Below, one piece after another: positions 1 to 6,676 of a stretch of 11,149 nucleotides of DNA (its first letter is position 1; the number at the start of each line of letters is the position of its first letter). The stretch is from an uncultured Acidobacteriaceae bacterium (GTDB lineage Bacteria > Acidobacteriota > Terriglobia > Terriglobales > Acidobacteriaceae), in the NCBI GenBank assembly GCA_903842845.1, contig CAIMNN010000126.1:1-11149 (forward strand). Reading direction: 5' to 3'. The position numbers and the translations under genes were made by a program. Under the pieces are notes generated by a model. The model was not told the origin of the DNA, searched no databases, and worked only from the letters and a program-made list of their open reading frames with translations.

Positions 1-8
1 AGATTGAA

Positions 9-563
9 ATGACAACGAACCTCATCGAATACCAAAGAACTGAAAGCCCGAGCGAGTGGTACGCCGTTTTCACATTTCCACAGCATGAGCGGGCTGTGAT
101 CAAACAGCTTGAGATGCGCCAGATAGAATCCTTCCTTCCCGTCTATGAAGTAACGCATTTATGGAAGAACCGGCAGCGCGTGAAGATTGCCATGCCGCTC
201 TTCCCCACTTATGTATTCGCCAAGAGCAGCAGGACAACGCGGTCTGCGATAGTACGCGCGCCTGGAGTCATCCGTATAGTTGGCGACAGCCGCGGCCCAA
301 TCGCGATTCCTGATGGAGAGATAGAGTTTCTCAACTCGGAACTGTGTCGACAGAAGGCTGAACCTTATAGCGAGCTGGTGGTTGGCCAAAGAGTGCAGAT
401 CAAGAGCGGAGCGATGCAGGGCGTCCAGGGGACGCTGGTCAGGAAAAAGAGCGGCCTGCGGTTTGTCATCACACTCGAACTGATCAACCAGCATGCTGCG
501 CTTGAGATCTCAGCCGACGATGTGGAACCGATAGAAGCAGTGCGAATGCAGCCCGCGAGTTGA
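9..563 (+). CDS. NusG/RfaH-like antitermination factor (UpxY type)
   Basis: This is a specialised NusG paralogue of 184 residues, close to the usual length for RfaH/UpxY proteins. The NusG N-terminal domain spans about residues 16-112: it opens with W17-Y18 (WYAVFT), followed by the FLPVYE and PLFPTYVFAK segments typical of the fold that contacts RNA polymerase. A KOW motif follows at about 126-148 (VGQRVQIKSGAMQGVQGTL). Family members of this kind are known to load on RNA polymerase at an operon leader and promote read-through of long polysaccharide operons. Its place at the head of an export and polymerisation locus supports that role here, which is inferred. The ATG at position 9 is the first visible start, but the frame is open to the window edge and only eight bases precede it, so no ribosome site can be judged and an upstream start is possible. 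The target site is not recognisable. Confidence 0.88.
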   Translation: MTTNLIEYQRTESPSEWYAVFTFPQHERAVIKQLEMRQIESFLPVYEVTHLWKNRQRVKIAMPLFPTYVFAKSSRTTRSAIVRAPGVIRIVGDSRGPIAIPDGEIEFLNSELCRQKAEPYSELVVGQRVQIKSGAMQGVQGTLVRKKSGLRFVITLELINQHAALEISADDVEPIEAVRMQPAS

Positions 564-697
564 GTGAACAACTCGCCGAATGCCATGAAAAGGGCTGCAT
601 CCAGTTCCTGAACTCCTTATATTGACAGCGCTGCGCTGGATGAGGCAGTGAAAATTCCGCATACATATTGAACAGCCTTTTTGAGTGTTTTCCAAGT

Positions 698-1357
698 ATG
701 GCAATCAAACTGACCTCTGATGTGTCGAATCGGATATGCCACGCCGCTACGGCTCTGTTCGCGCGGCAGGGTTACCACGGCACGACCACAGCTGAAATAT
801 CGCGTTTTGCGCAAGTAAATGAGGTCACACTCTTTCGCTACTTCAACTGCAAGGAAGACCTCTTCCTGTTTACACTGCAATCCGGCTTCGGCATCATCAA
901 GCCCCGGCTTGAGCAGCTTTTGCAGGTAACTGAGAACAATTGCCCGGAATCAACAGTCCCTCAGATTGTGAAGCTGCTGGTGGAAGTGAGCACCTTCTCG
1001 CCTGAGCTGGCGAGACTGGTGATGATCGCATTCATTGAGGTGCATGGCAAAGCGCAGACACTGTGCGTAAAGAATTTGGCACCGCTGCTTACTGCCATAT
1101 CCGGCTCGCTGACCGCATCCATGCAAAACGGCATGTTGAAAGACCTGAACGCGGTGATCTTGACCGCAGCCATATCCCTGCCAGTCTTCGCACTTTCTGA
1201 ATTGAAACCGAATCAAACCATCGCAGAACTCGACAGTGATGAGATCATCCATGAATTTTCAAGATTCTGGTTGAAGGTTTTAATGCCGGCACATGAAGCC
1301 GGCACCTTCAATGTGGAACCTCAAGAGACCATGCACGCCTCCGCAACCGGAGCGTAA
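698..1357 (+). CDS. TetR/AcrR-family transcriptional regulator
   Basis: This is a 219-residue DNA-binding regulator. The N-terminal TetR domain covers about residues 8-58: a helix (RICHAATALFARQGYHGTT), then the helix-turn-helix (TAEISRFAQVNEVTLFRYF), then the KEDLF segment that closes the domain. The rest is a mostly helical, poorly conserved C-terminal part that in this family binds a small ligand and dimerises. The ligand cannot be told from sequence. I chose the ATG at 698 because the TetR domain starts right after it. An in-frame TTG at 668 would add ten residues (NSLFECFPS) that do not look like part of the domain. Neither start has a good Shine-Dalgarno, so translation may be weak. It lies 134 bases after the NusG-like gene and 113 bases before the ribbon-helix-helix gene. 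By position it may control this polysaccharide locus or itself; that is inference. Confidence 0.85.
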   Translation: MAIKLTSDVSNRICHAATALFARQGYHGTTTAEISRFAQVNEVTLFRYFNCKEDLFLFTLQSGFGIIKPRLEQLLQVTENNCPESTVPQIVKLLVEVSTFSPELARLVMIAFIEVHGKAQTLCVKNLAPLLTAISGSLTASMQNGMLKDLNAVILTAAISLPVFALSELKPNQTIAELDSDEIIHEFSRFWLKVLMPAHEAGTFNVEPQETMHASATGA

Positions 1358-1459
1358 GTGAGCCTCAAATCTTCAACTCCCTGAACGACTCACCCCTTTC
1401 CCTATCTGACTCTGAAACACACGATCAACGCAAACACCAAACCTTGAACCAAGCAGTAC

Positions 1460-1465
1460 GAGGAG
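1460..1465 (+). promoter_or_regulatory. Ribosome binding site for the ribbon-helix-helix gene
   Basis: GAGGAG lies five bases before the ATG at 1471. It decides the start: the in-frame TTG at 1444 has no such site and would add nine residues ahead of the conserved fold. Confidence 0.7.
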
Positions 1466-1470
1466 CCGCT

Positions 1471-1743
1471 ATGCCACTTCAAAACCCACGGTCTCGCATC
1501 ATCAGCATCCGCCTTTCCGACGATGAATACAACGACCTCAGACGCCTTTGCATGTCCAGTGGAGCAAGAAGCGTTTCTGATCTTGCCCGCTACGCCATGC
1601 GCAAGCTGCTGAGAGGCACAACCAAAAACGACGGCATCAGCCAGCACTTTGCCGAGCTTCAGGGCCAGATGCTCACCATGAGCTCGAAGATAGAACAGCT
1701 CAGTGCGAGATTCGTCATGCCACATAACGGCAATGGGCACTAA
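1471..1743 (+). CDS. Small ribbon-helix-helix DNA-binding protein with coiled-coil tail
   Basis: This is a 90-residue protein with the pattern of a ribbon-helix-helix (Arc/MetJ/CopG-like) DNA-binding fold. A basic strand RIISIRLS sits at about residues 9-16, helix A (DDEYNDLRRLCMSSG) at 17-31, a turn with G31, and helix B (SVSDLARYAMRKLL) at 34-47. In this fold the strand pairs in a dimer and reads the major groove. Residues 56-81 (ISQHFAELQGQMLTMSSKIEQLSARF) look amphipathic and could form a coiled coil for oligomerisation or partner binding. The last residues are polar and Asn/Gly/His-rich. No toxin-like partner lies next to it, so an antitoxin role is not supported; the next gene is the export protein, 43 bases downstream. 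A likely role is an operon-linked regulator of polysaccharide genes. The fold call is by pattern, and the function is inferred. Confidence 0.72.
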   Translation: MPLQNPRSRIISIRLSDDEYNDLRRLCMSSGARSVSDLARYAMRKLLRGTTKNDGISQHFAELQGQMLTMSSKIEQLSARFVMPHNGNGH

Positions 1744-1773
1744 TCGCCATCACACAACAAATCACCATCGAAC

Positions 1774-1780
1774 AAAGGTG
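1774..1780 (+). promoter_or_regulatory. Ribosome binding site for the export-protein gene
   Basis: AAAGGTG lies six bases before the ATG at 1787. It supports that start over an in-frame GTG at 1703, which would overlap the preceding gene and place a His/Asn-rich stretch in front of the signal peptide. Confidence 0.7.
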
Positions 1781-1786
1781 CAGTCT

Positions 1787-2758
1787 ATGCGCACACAGAT
1801 TTTAATGATCGTCGCCCTTATGTCCATTCTGCCGGCAACCGGTCAGCAGATGTCATTGCCGCTTCGCGCCAATGCGAACCCCAACCTCAGCAATGCATTG
1901 AACGGACTTCCAGTTCAGAAGATAGGTCGCGATGATCTATTGGCGCTCACCGTCTATGACGAGCCCGAACTGACCCGCACCGTTCGCGTTGACTCGGAGG
2001 GCGACCTCCGCTTGCCGATGCTCAAGAAGGCGATACATGCGGCCGGGCTGTTTCCATCAGAGCTCGAGGAAGCCATCAGTTCCGTATTAGTGGAGCAGAA
2101 CGTCCTTGTTGATCCGATCGTCACGGTCTCGGTTGTGGAGTACAGAAGCCGGCCGATCATTGTTGTGGGCGCTGTGAAGAACCCCATCACCTTTCAGGCA
2201 ACTGGAACCGTGACGCTGCTTGACGCGCTTTCGCAGGCGCAAGGTCTGACGGAGAATGCCGGTTCTGAGATCCTGGTCTACCGGCTGACGGCGGATGAAA
2301 AGCAGCAAAGCGCGATTCGAAGGATTCCTGTGCTGAACCTTCTCCGCGGCGAAGACCCTACGCTCAATCTGCAACTCGAGGGCGGTGAGGAGATCCGCGT
2401 GCCCGAAGCAGGACGTATCTTTGTTGTTGGCAATGTCAAAAAGCCAGGTGCCTATTACATCACCGACGGCTCCAAGAGCAGCTTGATGAAAGCTCTCGCC
2501 CTTTCCGAGGGATTGGATACTTTCTCAGGCAACAGGGCGTATATCTACCGGCTCGCCGCTGACGGCAGCGGAAGAAATGAGATCCGGCTTGAACTGAAAA
2601 AGATTCTGCAACGCAAGTCACCCGATGTTGCGCTTGAAGCCAACGATATTCTCTATATCCCGGATGCGACAGGCTTGCGCACCACAATTAAAGTGCTCGA
2701 AACCACGCTGGGCGTCAGTGGATCCCTCGGAGCTGCTGCACTCTACTCGTACCACTAA
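1787..2758 (+). CDS. wza: Wza-like polysaccharide export protein (Poly_export plus two SLBB domains)
   Basis: This 323-residue secreted protein would form the outer-membrane/periplasmic conduit for the polymer. Residues 1-20 are a signal peptide (MRTQILMIVALMSILPATG). The Poly_export domain is at about 43-118: DDLLALTVYDEPELTRTVRVDSEGDLRLPML, then the VLVDPIVTVSVVEYRS segment. A first SLBB domain follows at about 123-205 (IIVVGAVKNPITFQATGTVTLLDALSQAQGL) and a second at about 210-292 (IFVVGNVKKPGAYYITDG through ALEANDILYIPDA). The tail at 296-320 is apolar and could be a helix, in the place where Wza has its pore-forming C-terminal helix. Unlike classical Wza there is no lipobox cysteine after the signal sequence, so it is probably not a lipoprotein. 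It is somewhat shorter than E. coli Wza. It sits 18 bases before the Wzc-like gene, its expected partner. Confidence 0.9.
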   Translation: MRTQILMIVALMSILPATGQQMSLPLRANANPNLSNALNGLPVQKIGRDDLLALTVYDEPELTRTVRVDSEGDLRLPMLKKAIHAAGLFPSELEEAISSVLVEQNVLVDPIVTVSVVEYRSRPIIVVGAVKNPITFQATGTVTLLDALSQAQGLTENAGSEILVYRLTADEKQQSAIRRIPVLNLLRGEDPTLNLQLEGGEEIRVPEAGRIFVVGNVKKPGAYYITDGSKSSLMKALALSEGLDTFSGNRAYIYRLAADGSGRNEIRLELKKILQRKSPDVALEANDILYIPDATGLRTTIKVLETTLGVSGSLGAAALYSYH

Positions 2759-2776
2759 TCAAATCGGAAAGAAGTC

Positions 2777-5041
2777 ATGACAGACCTGACATCCAGACAA
2801 CAGGAAATACTTCCACCCAGCGCGCCCAACAACCCGGGCACTTCAGCCTACATATCAGCGCCATCGCAGTTTCAGGATCTGGAAGCTGAAACGCCTCCGG
2901 TTCCCTTGTCCCATTACATCTGGGTCCTGCGCAGGCATCGGATGAAGATGCTCGGCTTTGTAGCCGTCTGTATTCTCATCACAGCCGTAGTATCTTTCCG
3001 TCTACAACCCATTTATGAATCCATTTCGACAGTTGATGTCGACCGCCTGGCTCCGTCGGAGATCGTCGGGCAGGATTCCACACGTGCAGCCGGAGTTCCC
3101 AACGACGCAGATCAATTTCTTGCAACTCAAATTAAACTGATCCAATCGGATGCTGTTCTGCGGCCAGTGGCTGAGCAGTATCACTTGCTTGAACGCGAGG
3201 GACAGTTGCAAGGCATGAACGCCGAAAAGGCGCAGGCAAGGGTCAGGGCGCCGATCGTGCTGAAACGCCTGAAGGTGACCCGCCCTCCGAATACATATCT
3301 ATTGCTCATCAGCTACCGGTCCACTGATCCAGCTGTTGCCGCCGATGTCTCGAATGCAATTGCAAATTCCTATCTGAATCACACCTACAATATCCGCATT
3401 CGTTCTTCGGCAAGCCTCGCATCGTTCATGGAGAGGCAGCTCGACGAACTGAAGGCGAAGATGGAGAATTCCAGTCTGGCATTGGCCCAGTTTGAAAAAG
3501 ATCTGGATGTTGTTAACCCGGAAGAAAAAACCAACATCCTTTCGTCGCGACTTCTACAACTCAATACTGAATACACAACCGCACAAGGTGAGCGCGTAAG
3601 TAAAGAAGCCTCATGGAATGCGATGAAGTCGGGCTCGCTTGAAGCGGCACAAGTTTCATCTCAGGGCGCTGCCTTGGCGCAGCTCAACGAGACCCTCAAC
3701 CAGGCTCGTCAACGTTTCGCGCTGGTCAAATCAACCTATGGCTCAACACATCCTGAATACAAAAAGTCCGCTTCAGAGCTGGCCGAAGTTGAGAAGCAGT
3801 TTGACGACACGCGAAAAAATATAGCCAACCGAATTGAGGTCGAGTATCGACAGTCCTTGAATCGCGAGCAAATGTTGAAAACAACAGTTGCTGACACCAA
3901 AGCGGAGTGGGACCGCATCAACTCACGCTCGTTTGAATATCAACAGCTGAAGCGCGAGGCAGAAGCCGACAAAAACCTCTATGACGAGTTGATACGCAAG
4001 ATCCGCGAAGCAGATATCAATTCCGGCTTTCAGAACAACAATATTCGTATCGCCGATGTGGCCCGTCCAGCGCAGAAACCAGTCTTCCCGAACATATGGC
4101 TCAATATCCTGTTAGCTGTTCTTTTCTCAACCTTGTTGGCAGTTGGCGCAGCATTGTTGCAAGACACGCTAGACACCACACTGCGAGATCCGGCAGAAGC
4201 CAGCCGTTACCTGGGAACCGACGTCATATCCACGATGCCTATTGATCGAAATGCCGCCGCGTTGCCGAAGCCGATCATCGATCCGGATGCAGCGCAGGCC
4301 ATTGTGCCTGACCCTTCACAGAACGGACATAACAAAGGCTACTATCGCACCGCATCCGAGTTCGACGAAGCTGTGCGCACTCTGCGAAACACTATTCTGC
4401 TTTCAGACTTCGAAGGCCGGCTGCGCTCGCTCGTGCTCACCAGCGCTGCACCTGGTGAAGGAAAAACAACACTTGCTGCCCACCTCGCCATCTCCAACGC
4501 AGACCGCGGTAGAAAAACTTTGCTTGTCGACGGCGATCTACGCCGTCCCAGCTTGCACACCAAGTTTGGCATTAAGCCCCGCGAAGGCCTCTCCAATGTT
4601 CTCAATGGCGAGATGTTATGGCAGGAGGTCGTCGTTGGAATTGAAGGCAAGTCCAACTTGAGCCTGTTGCCGTCAGGACTAGGCGCACACCGCGCAGCAG
4701 ACCTGATCGGGCCACGCCTCGCGACATTGCTCGACGAGTTCGCAAAAGAATTCGACCTGGTCATAATCGACTCGCCGCCTCTGCTCGGCTTTGCAGAGTG
4801 CTTGCAGATGGCCGCTGCCGCCGATGGAGTGCTCATCGTCAGCCTTGCGGCGGAGACACGCCGCCGCGCTGTGGCCGAGGTCATCTCCGTCCTTCGCCGC
4901 CTCCGCGCCAACATCGTAGGCGTCGTTCTGAACCAGGTCAGCCGTGACACTTCGTCCGACGGCTACGCTTACTACGGCTACTACAAGTACGGCAAGTATG
5001 GGAAATACGGTAGATATGAGCATAGTCAAAAGGCGGAGTGA
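2777..5041 (+). CDS. wzc: Wzc-like chain-length regulator fused to BY-type tyrosine kinase
   Basis: This 754-residue inner-membrane protein controls polymer length and export. The N-terminal tail is proline-rich (1-45). The Wzz domain begins at about 44 with TM1 at 57-74 (MKMLGFVAVCILITAVVSF). A long helical periplasmic region (about 210-410) includes the EYQQLKREAEADKNLYDELI stretch found in GNVR-type Wzz proteins. A proline-containing segment (RPAQKPVFPN, 430-439) leads into TM2 at 439-461. The cytoplasmic kinase shows EAVRTLR at 531-537, the EX2RX2R oligomerisation motif; Walker A at 556-565 (SAAPGEGKTT); Walker A' at 582-590 (LLVDGDLRR); and Walker B at 661-669 (LVIIDSPPL). The C-terminus (730-747) carries nine tyrosines, the expected autophosphorylation cluster. 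GGAAAGAAG at 2766-2774 serves the ATG. Fusion of Wzz and kinase in one chain is the proteobacterial-style arrangement. No cognate phosphatase is visible in the window. Confidence 0.93.
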   Translation: MTDLTSRQQEILPPSAPNNPGTSAYISAPSQFQDLEAETPPVPLSHYIWVLRRHRMKMLGFVAVCILITAVVSFRLQPIYESISTVDVDRLAPSEIVGQDSTRAAGVPNDADQFLATQIKLIQSDAVLRPVAEQYHLLEREGQLQGMNAEKAQARVRAPIVLKRLKVTRPPNTYLLLISYRSTDPAVAADVSNAIANSYLNHTYNIRIRSSASLASFMERQLDELKAKMENSSLALAQFEKDLDVVNPEEKTNILSSRLLQLNTEYTTAQGERVSKEASWNAMKSGSLEAAQVSSQGAALAQLNETLNQARQRFALVKSTYGSTHPEYKKSASELAEVEKQFDDTRKNIANRIEVEYRQSLNREQMLKTTVADTKAEWDRINSRSFEYQQLKREAEADKNLYDELIRKIREADINSGFQNNNIRIADVARPAQKPVFPNIWLNILLAVLFSTLLAVGAALLQDTLDTTLRDPAEASRYLGTDVISTMPIDRNAAALPKPIIDPDAAQAIVPDPSQNGHNKGYYRTASEFDEAVRTLRNTILLSDFEGRLRSLVLTSAAPGEGKTTLAAHLAISNADRGRKTLLVDGDLRRPSLHTKFGIKPREGLSNVLNGEMLWQEVVVGIEGKSNLSLLPSGLGAHRAADLIGPRLATLLDEFAKEFDLVIIDSPPLLGFAECLQMAAAADGVLIVSLAAETRRRAVAEVISVLRRLRANIVGVVLNQVSRDTSSDGYAYYGYYKYGKYGKYGRYEHSQKAE

Positions 5042-5047
5042 GCCTCG

Positions 5048-5068
5048 AGAGCTTAAATGACTAGCTCT
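5048..5068. repeat. Weak inverted repeat after the kinase gene
   Basis: AGAGCT and AGCTCT form a six-base-pair arm on each side of a nine-base loop, starting seven bases after the kinase stop codon. There is no run of T after it, so it is not a convincing intrinsic terminator. It could be a processing or attenuation hairpin at the border between the export genes and the sugar cassette, or chance. Confidence 0.25.
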
Positions 5069-5154
5069 ACACGTATGGTTTCAACACTGATGATTCCCTG
5101 TACGAAGTTCGCTCGCAGCAAAAGAAGTAATTATCTGCTGGAGGTATAAGGACT

Positions 5155-5292
5155 ATGATTCTAACGATCATTTTGCGAACTGCGACTTACTTATGCCGGA
5201 GGTTAGAGTCGTCATTCTCGTCATATCAATGCACGTCTGTATACAGCATTCCTAACATTGGCAGTAGACACGGAGGCTGCCATCATGACTAG
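5155..5292 (+). CDS. Possible 45-residue leader ORF overlapping wzx
   Basis: A short frame begins at ATG 5155 and ends at TAG 5290-5292, eight bases inside wzx. It has plausible ribosome sites in front (GGAGG at 5140-5144 and AAGGA at 5148-5152). The product starts MILTIILRTATYLCRRLE and is rich in Ser, Cys and His toward the end, with a short apolar N-terminus. I recognise no family. It fills part of an otherwise gene-free stretch of 243 bases. If translated, it could couple ribosomes to the wzx start; alternatively it is a chance frame. Support is limited to the ribosome sites and the overlap. Confidence 0.25.
   Translation: MILTIILRTATYLCRRLESSFSSYQCTSVYSIPNIGSRHGGCHHD
5237..5246. repeat. 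Ten-base perfect palindrome upstream of wzx
   Basis: CTGTATACAG is its own reverse complement and lies 38 bases before the wzx ATG. It could be half of an operator, but palindromes of this length also arise by chance. Its arms are too close for an E. coli-type LexA box, which needs eight bases between CTGT and ACAG. Confidence 0.2.
5272..5276 (+). promoter_or_regulatory. Ribosome binding site for wzx
   Basis: GGAGG lies eight bases before ATG 5285. It favours that start over the in-frame TTG at 5258, which would place this site inside the coding sequence. Confidence 0.7.
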
Positions 5293-6676
5293 AGACATCC
5301 ACAAGCGGGTAGTGCAATACGTGTCCAAATATTATCGGAAATTCCAAAATCCATTAAGTCAGCGGCTATTGCGTGGTGCTTCCTGGGTTTTCGTTGGAGT
5401 TGTGATCTCGCGCGGACTAAACTTGCTTGCCTTCTTTGTAGTCGCTCGCATCTTAGGCATTGAAGCATTCGGTAGATTAGGGATCATCCAAAGTACGATA
5501 GGAGTATTTCAGGTTTTCGCGGTATGCGCCCTCGGCATTACAGCAACCAAGTATGTAGCGGAGTACAGAATAAGTGACCCACAAAAGGCCGGCAGGGTGA
5601 TTGGCTTTGCAGTTGTTATCTCATTGATCACAGGGCTTAGTACAGCGATTATCTTGTACTGTTGCGCTCCGTGGCTAGCGAATCATCTGCTTGCAGATAG
5701 TCATCTGGTTCCACAGCTGCGCATATCCTGTGGAGTGCTTCTCTTTGTTGCTGTGAATGGGGCTCAAACAGGTTCACTAGCCGGGCTCGAATCATTTCGA
5801 AGGCTTGCCGCAGTAAATGTTTTTAGCGGTCTTGCATCTTTCCCGATATTGTTAGGTGGGGTTACGTTCTATGGTATGACAGGCTGCATATGGGGTTTGG
5901 CAATGTCAGGGGCAATAGGGTGTATAGCCAGCCAGGTTGCTCTTCGAGTTGAAATGCGGAAGGTAGGCATACCTTTCACCGTTCATGGTTCAAGACAAGA
6001 ATTACCGATCTTAATCAGATTCACAATCCCCGCTCTACTCGGTGGAGCAACGGTTGTTCCTGTTAATTGGATATGTTACCTGATGCTCGTAAACGGCAGT
6101 AATGGTTACAGAGAAATGGGAATACTGAATGCAGCAAACCAGTGGTATACGGCTATCGTATTCATACCTAACATGCTTAGTCAGGTGTTGTTACCAGTCC
6201 TTGCTGAGCGAATCGGAGATGATGATATTGGTACATCAGTAAAATTGATGAGCATATGCGTGCGAGTCTATACCTTTGTCTCTATTCCAATTGTGTTGCT
6301 TACAAGCGTTGCGAGCCCAATTATCATGCGGGGATATGGACGTGGATATGAGCATGGATGGCCAACGCTGATAGTCGTGGTATGCACCGCGGGGATTATT
6401 GCCATCCAGACCCCTATTAATCAGGTGCTTGCGGCTACAGGTCGGATGTGGCTGGGTTTATCGATGAATGTAGGATGGGGGCTTATTTGCCTTGCTTTAA
6501 CACACTATATGATTAATTTGGGTTCGCTTGGGGTGAGCCTTGCACGACTACTTGGATACATTATTTATGCGCTAGTAACATTCGGTTTTGCCGTTAATTT
6601 TGTTCGCTACTCACGCATCTCTGTTACAGATAGCAATTTAGCACCACTAGCTCCGCTCGCGAATTTCGTAAAATGA
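5285..6676 (+). CDS. wzx: Wzx-type lipid-linked oligosaccharide flippase
   Basis: This 463-residue polytopic membrane protein belongs to the MOP/polysaccharide-synthase superfamily, which moves undecaprenyl-diphosphate-linked repeat units from the cytoplasmic to the periplasmic face. After a basic N-terminus (about 1-30), the hallmark opening follows: LLRGASWVFVGVVISRGLNLLAFFVVARILGIEAFGRLGIIQSTIG, then GITATKYVAEYR. About a dozen apolar helices run through the rest, with charged loops such as YGRGYEHGW between late helices. Length is normal for Wzx. The gene follows a 243-base gap after the kinase gene. Its stop codon overlaps the next start as ATGA (6673-6676), so it is probably translated together with the polymerase. 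Codon choice (many TTA, ATA, AGA) is visibly more AT-rich than in the genes upstream. The exact substrate cannot be read from sequence. Confidence 0.9.
   Translation: MTRDIHKRVVQYVSKYYRKFQNPLSQRLLRGASWVFVGVVISRGLNLLAFFVVARILGIEAFGRLGIIQSTIGVFQVFAVCALGITATKYVAEYRISDPQKAGRVIGFAVVISLITGLSTAIILYCCAPWLANHLLADSHLVPQLRISCGVLLFVAVNGAQTGSLAGLESFRRLAAVNVFSGLASFPILLGGVTFYGMTGCIWGLAMSGAIGCIASQVALRVEMRKVGIPFTVHGSRQELPILIRFTIPALLGGATVVPVNWICYLMLVNGSNGYREMGILNAANQWYTAIVFIPNMLSQVLLPVLAERIGDDDIGTSVKLMSICVRVYTFVSIPIVLLTSVASPIIMRGYGRGYEHGWPTLIVVVCTAGIIAIQTPINQVLAATGRMWLGLSMNVGWGLICLALTHYMINLGSLGVSLARLLGYIIYALVTFGFAVNFVRYSRISVTDSNLAPLAPLANFVK

Noticed and set aside
622..638. TTGACA hexamer overlapping a small CAGCG-CTG-CGCTG hairpin upstream of the TetR gene
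   Set aside because: No acceptable -10 element lies 16-18 bases downstream, and the hairpin has a three-base loop and no T-run, so neither promoter nor terminator is supported.
1703..1786. N-terminal extension of the export protein from a GTG start
   Set aside because: The ribosome site and signal peptide both point to ATG 1787.
4242..4661. 139-codon + strand frame inside the kinase gene
   Set aside because: It is out of frame with, and fully covered by, the Wzc-like gene, whose Walker motifs run through the same bases.
4342..5029. Long antisense open frames opposite the kinase domain
   Set aside because: They are reverse-strand shadows of a GC-rich coding region; their translations are low-complexity Arg/Ser-rich and lie wholly within a confident gene.
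5209..5224. Short direct repeat TCGTCAT with a nine-base period
   Set aside because: Only two copies of seven bases; expected by chance at this length.
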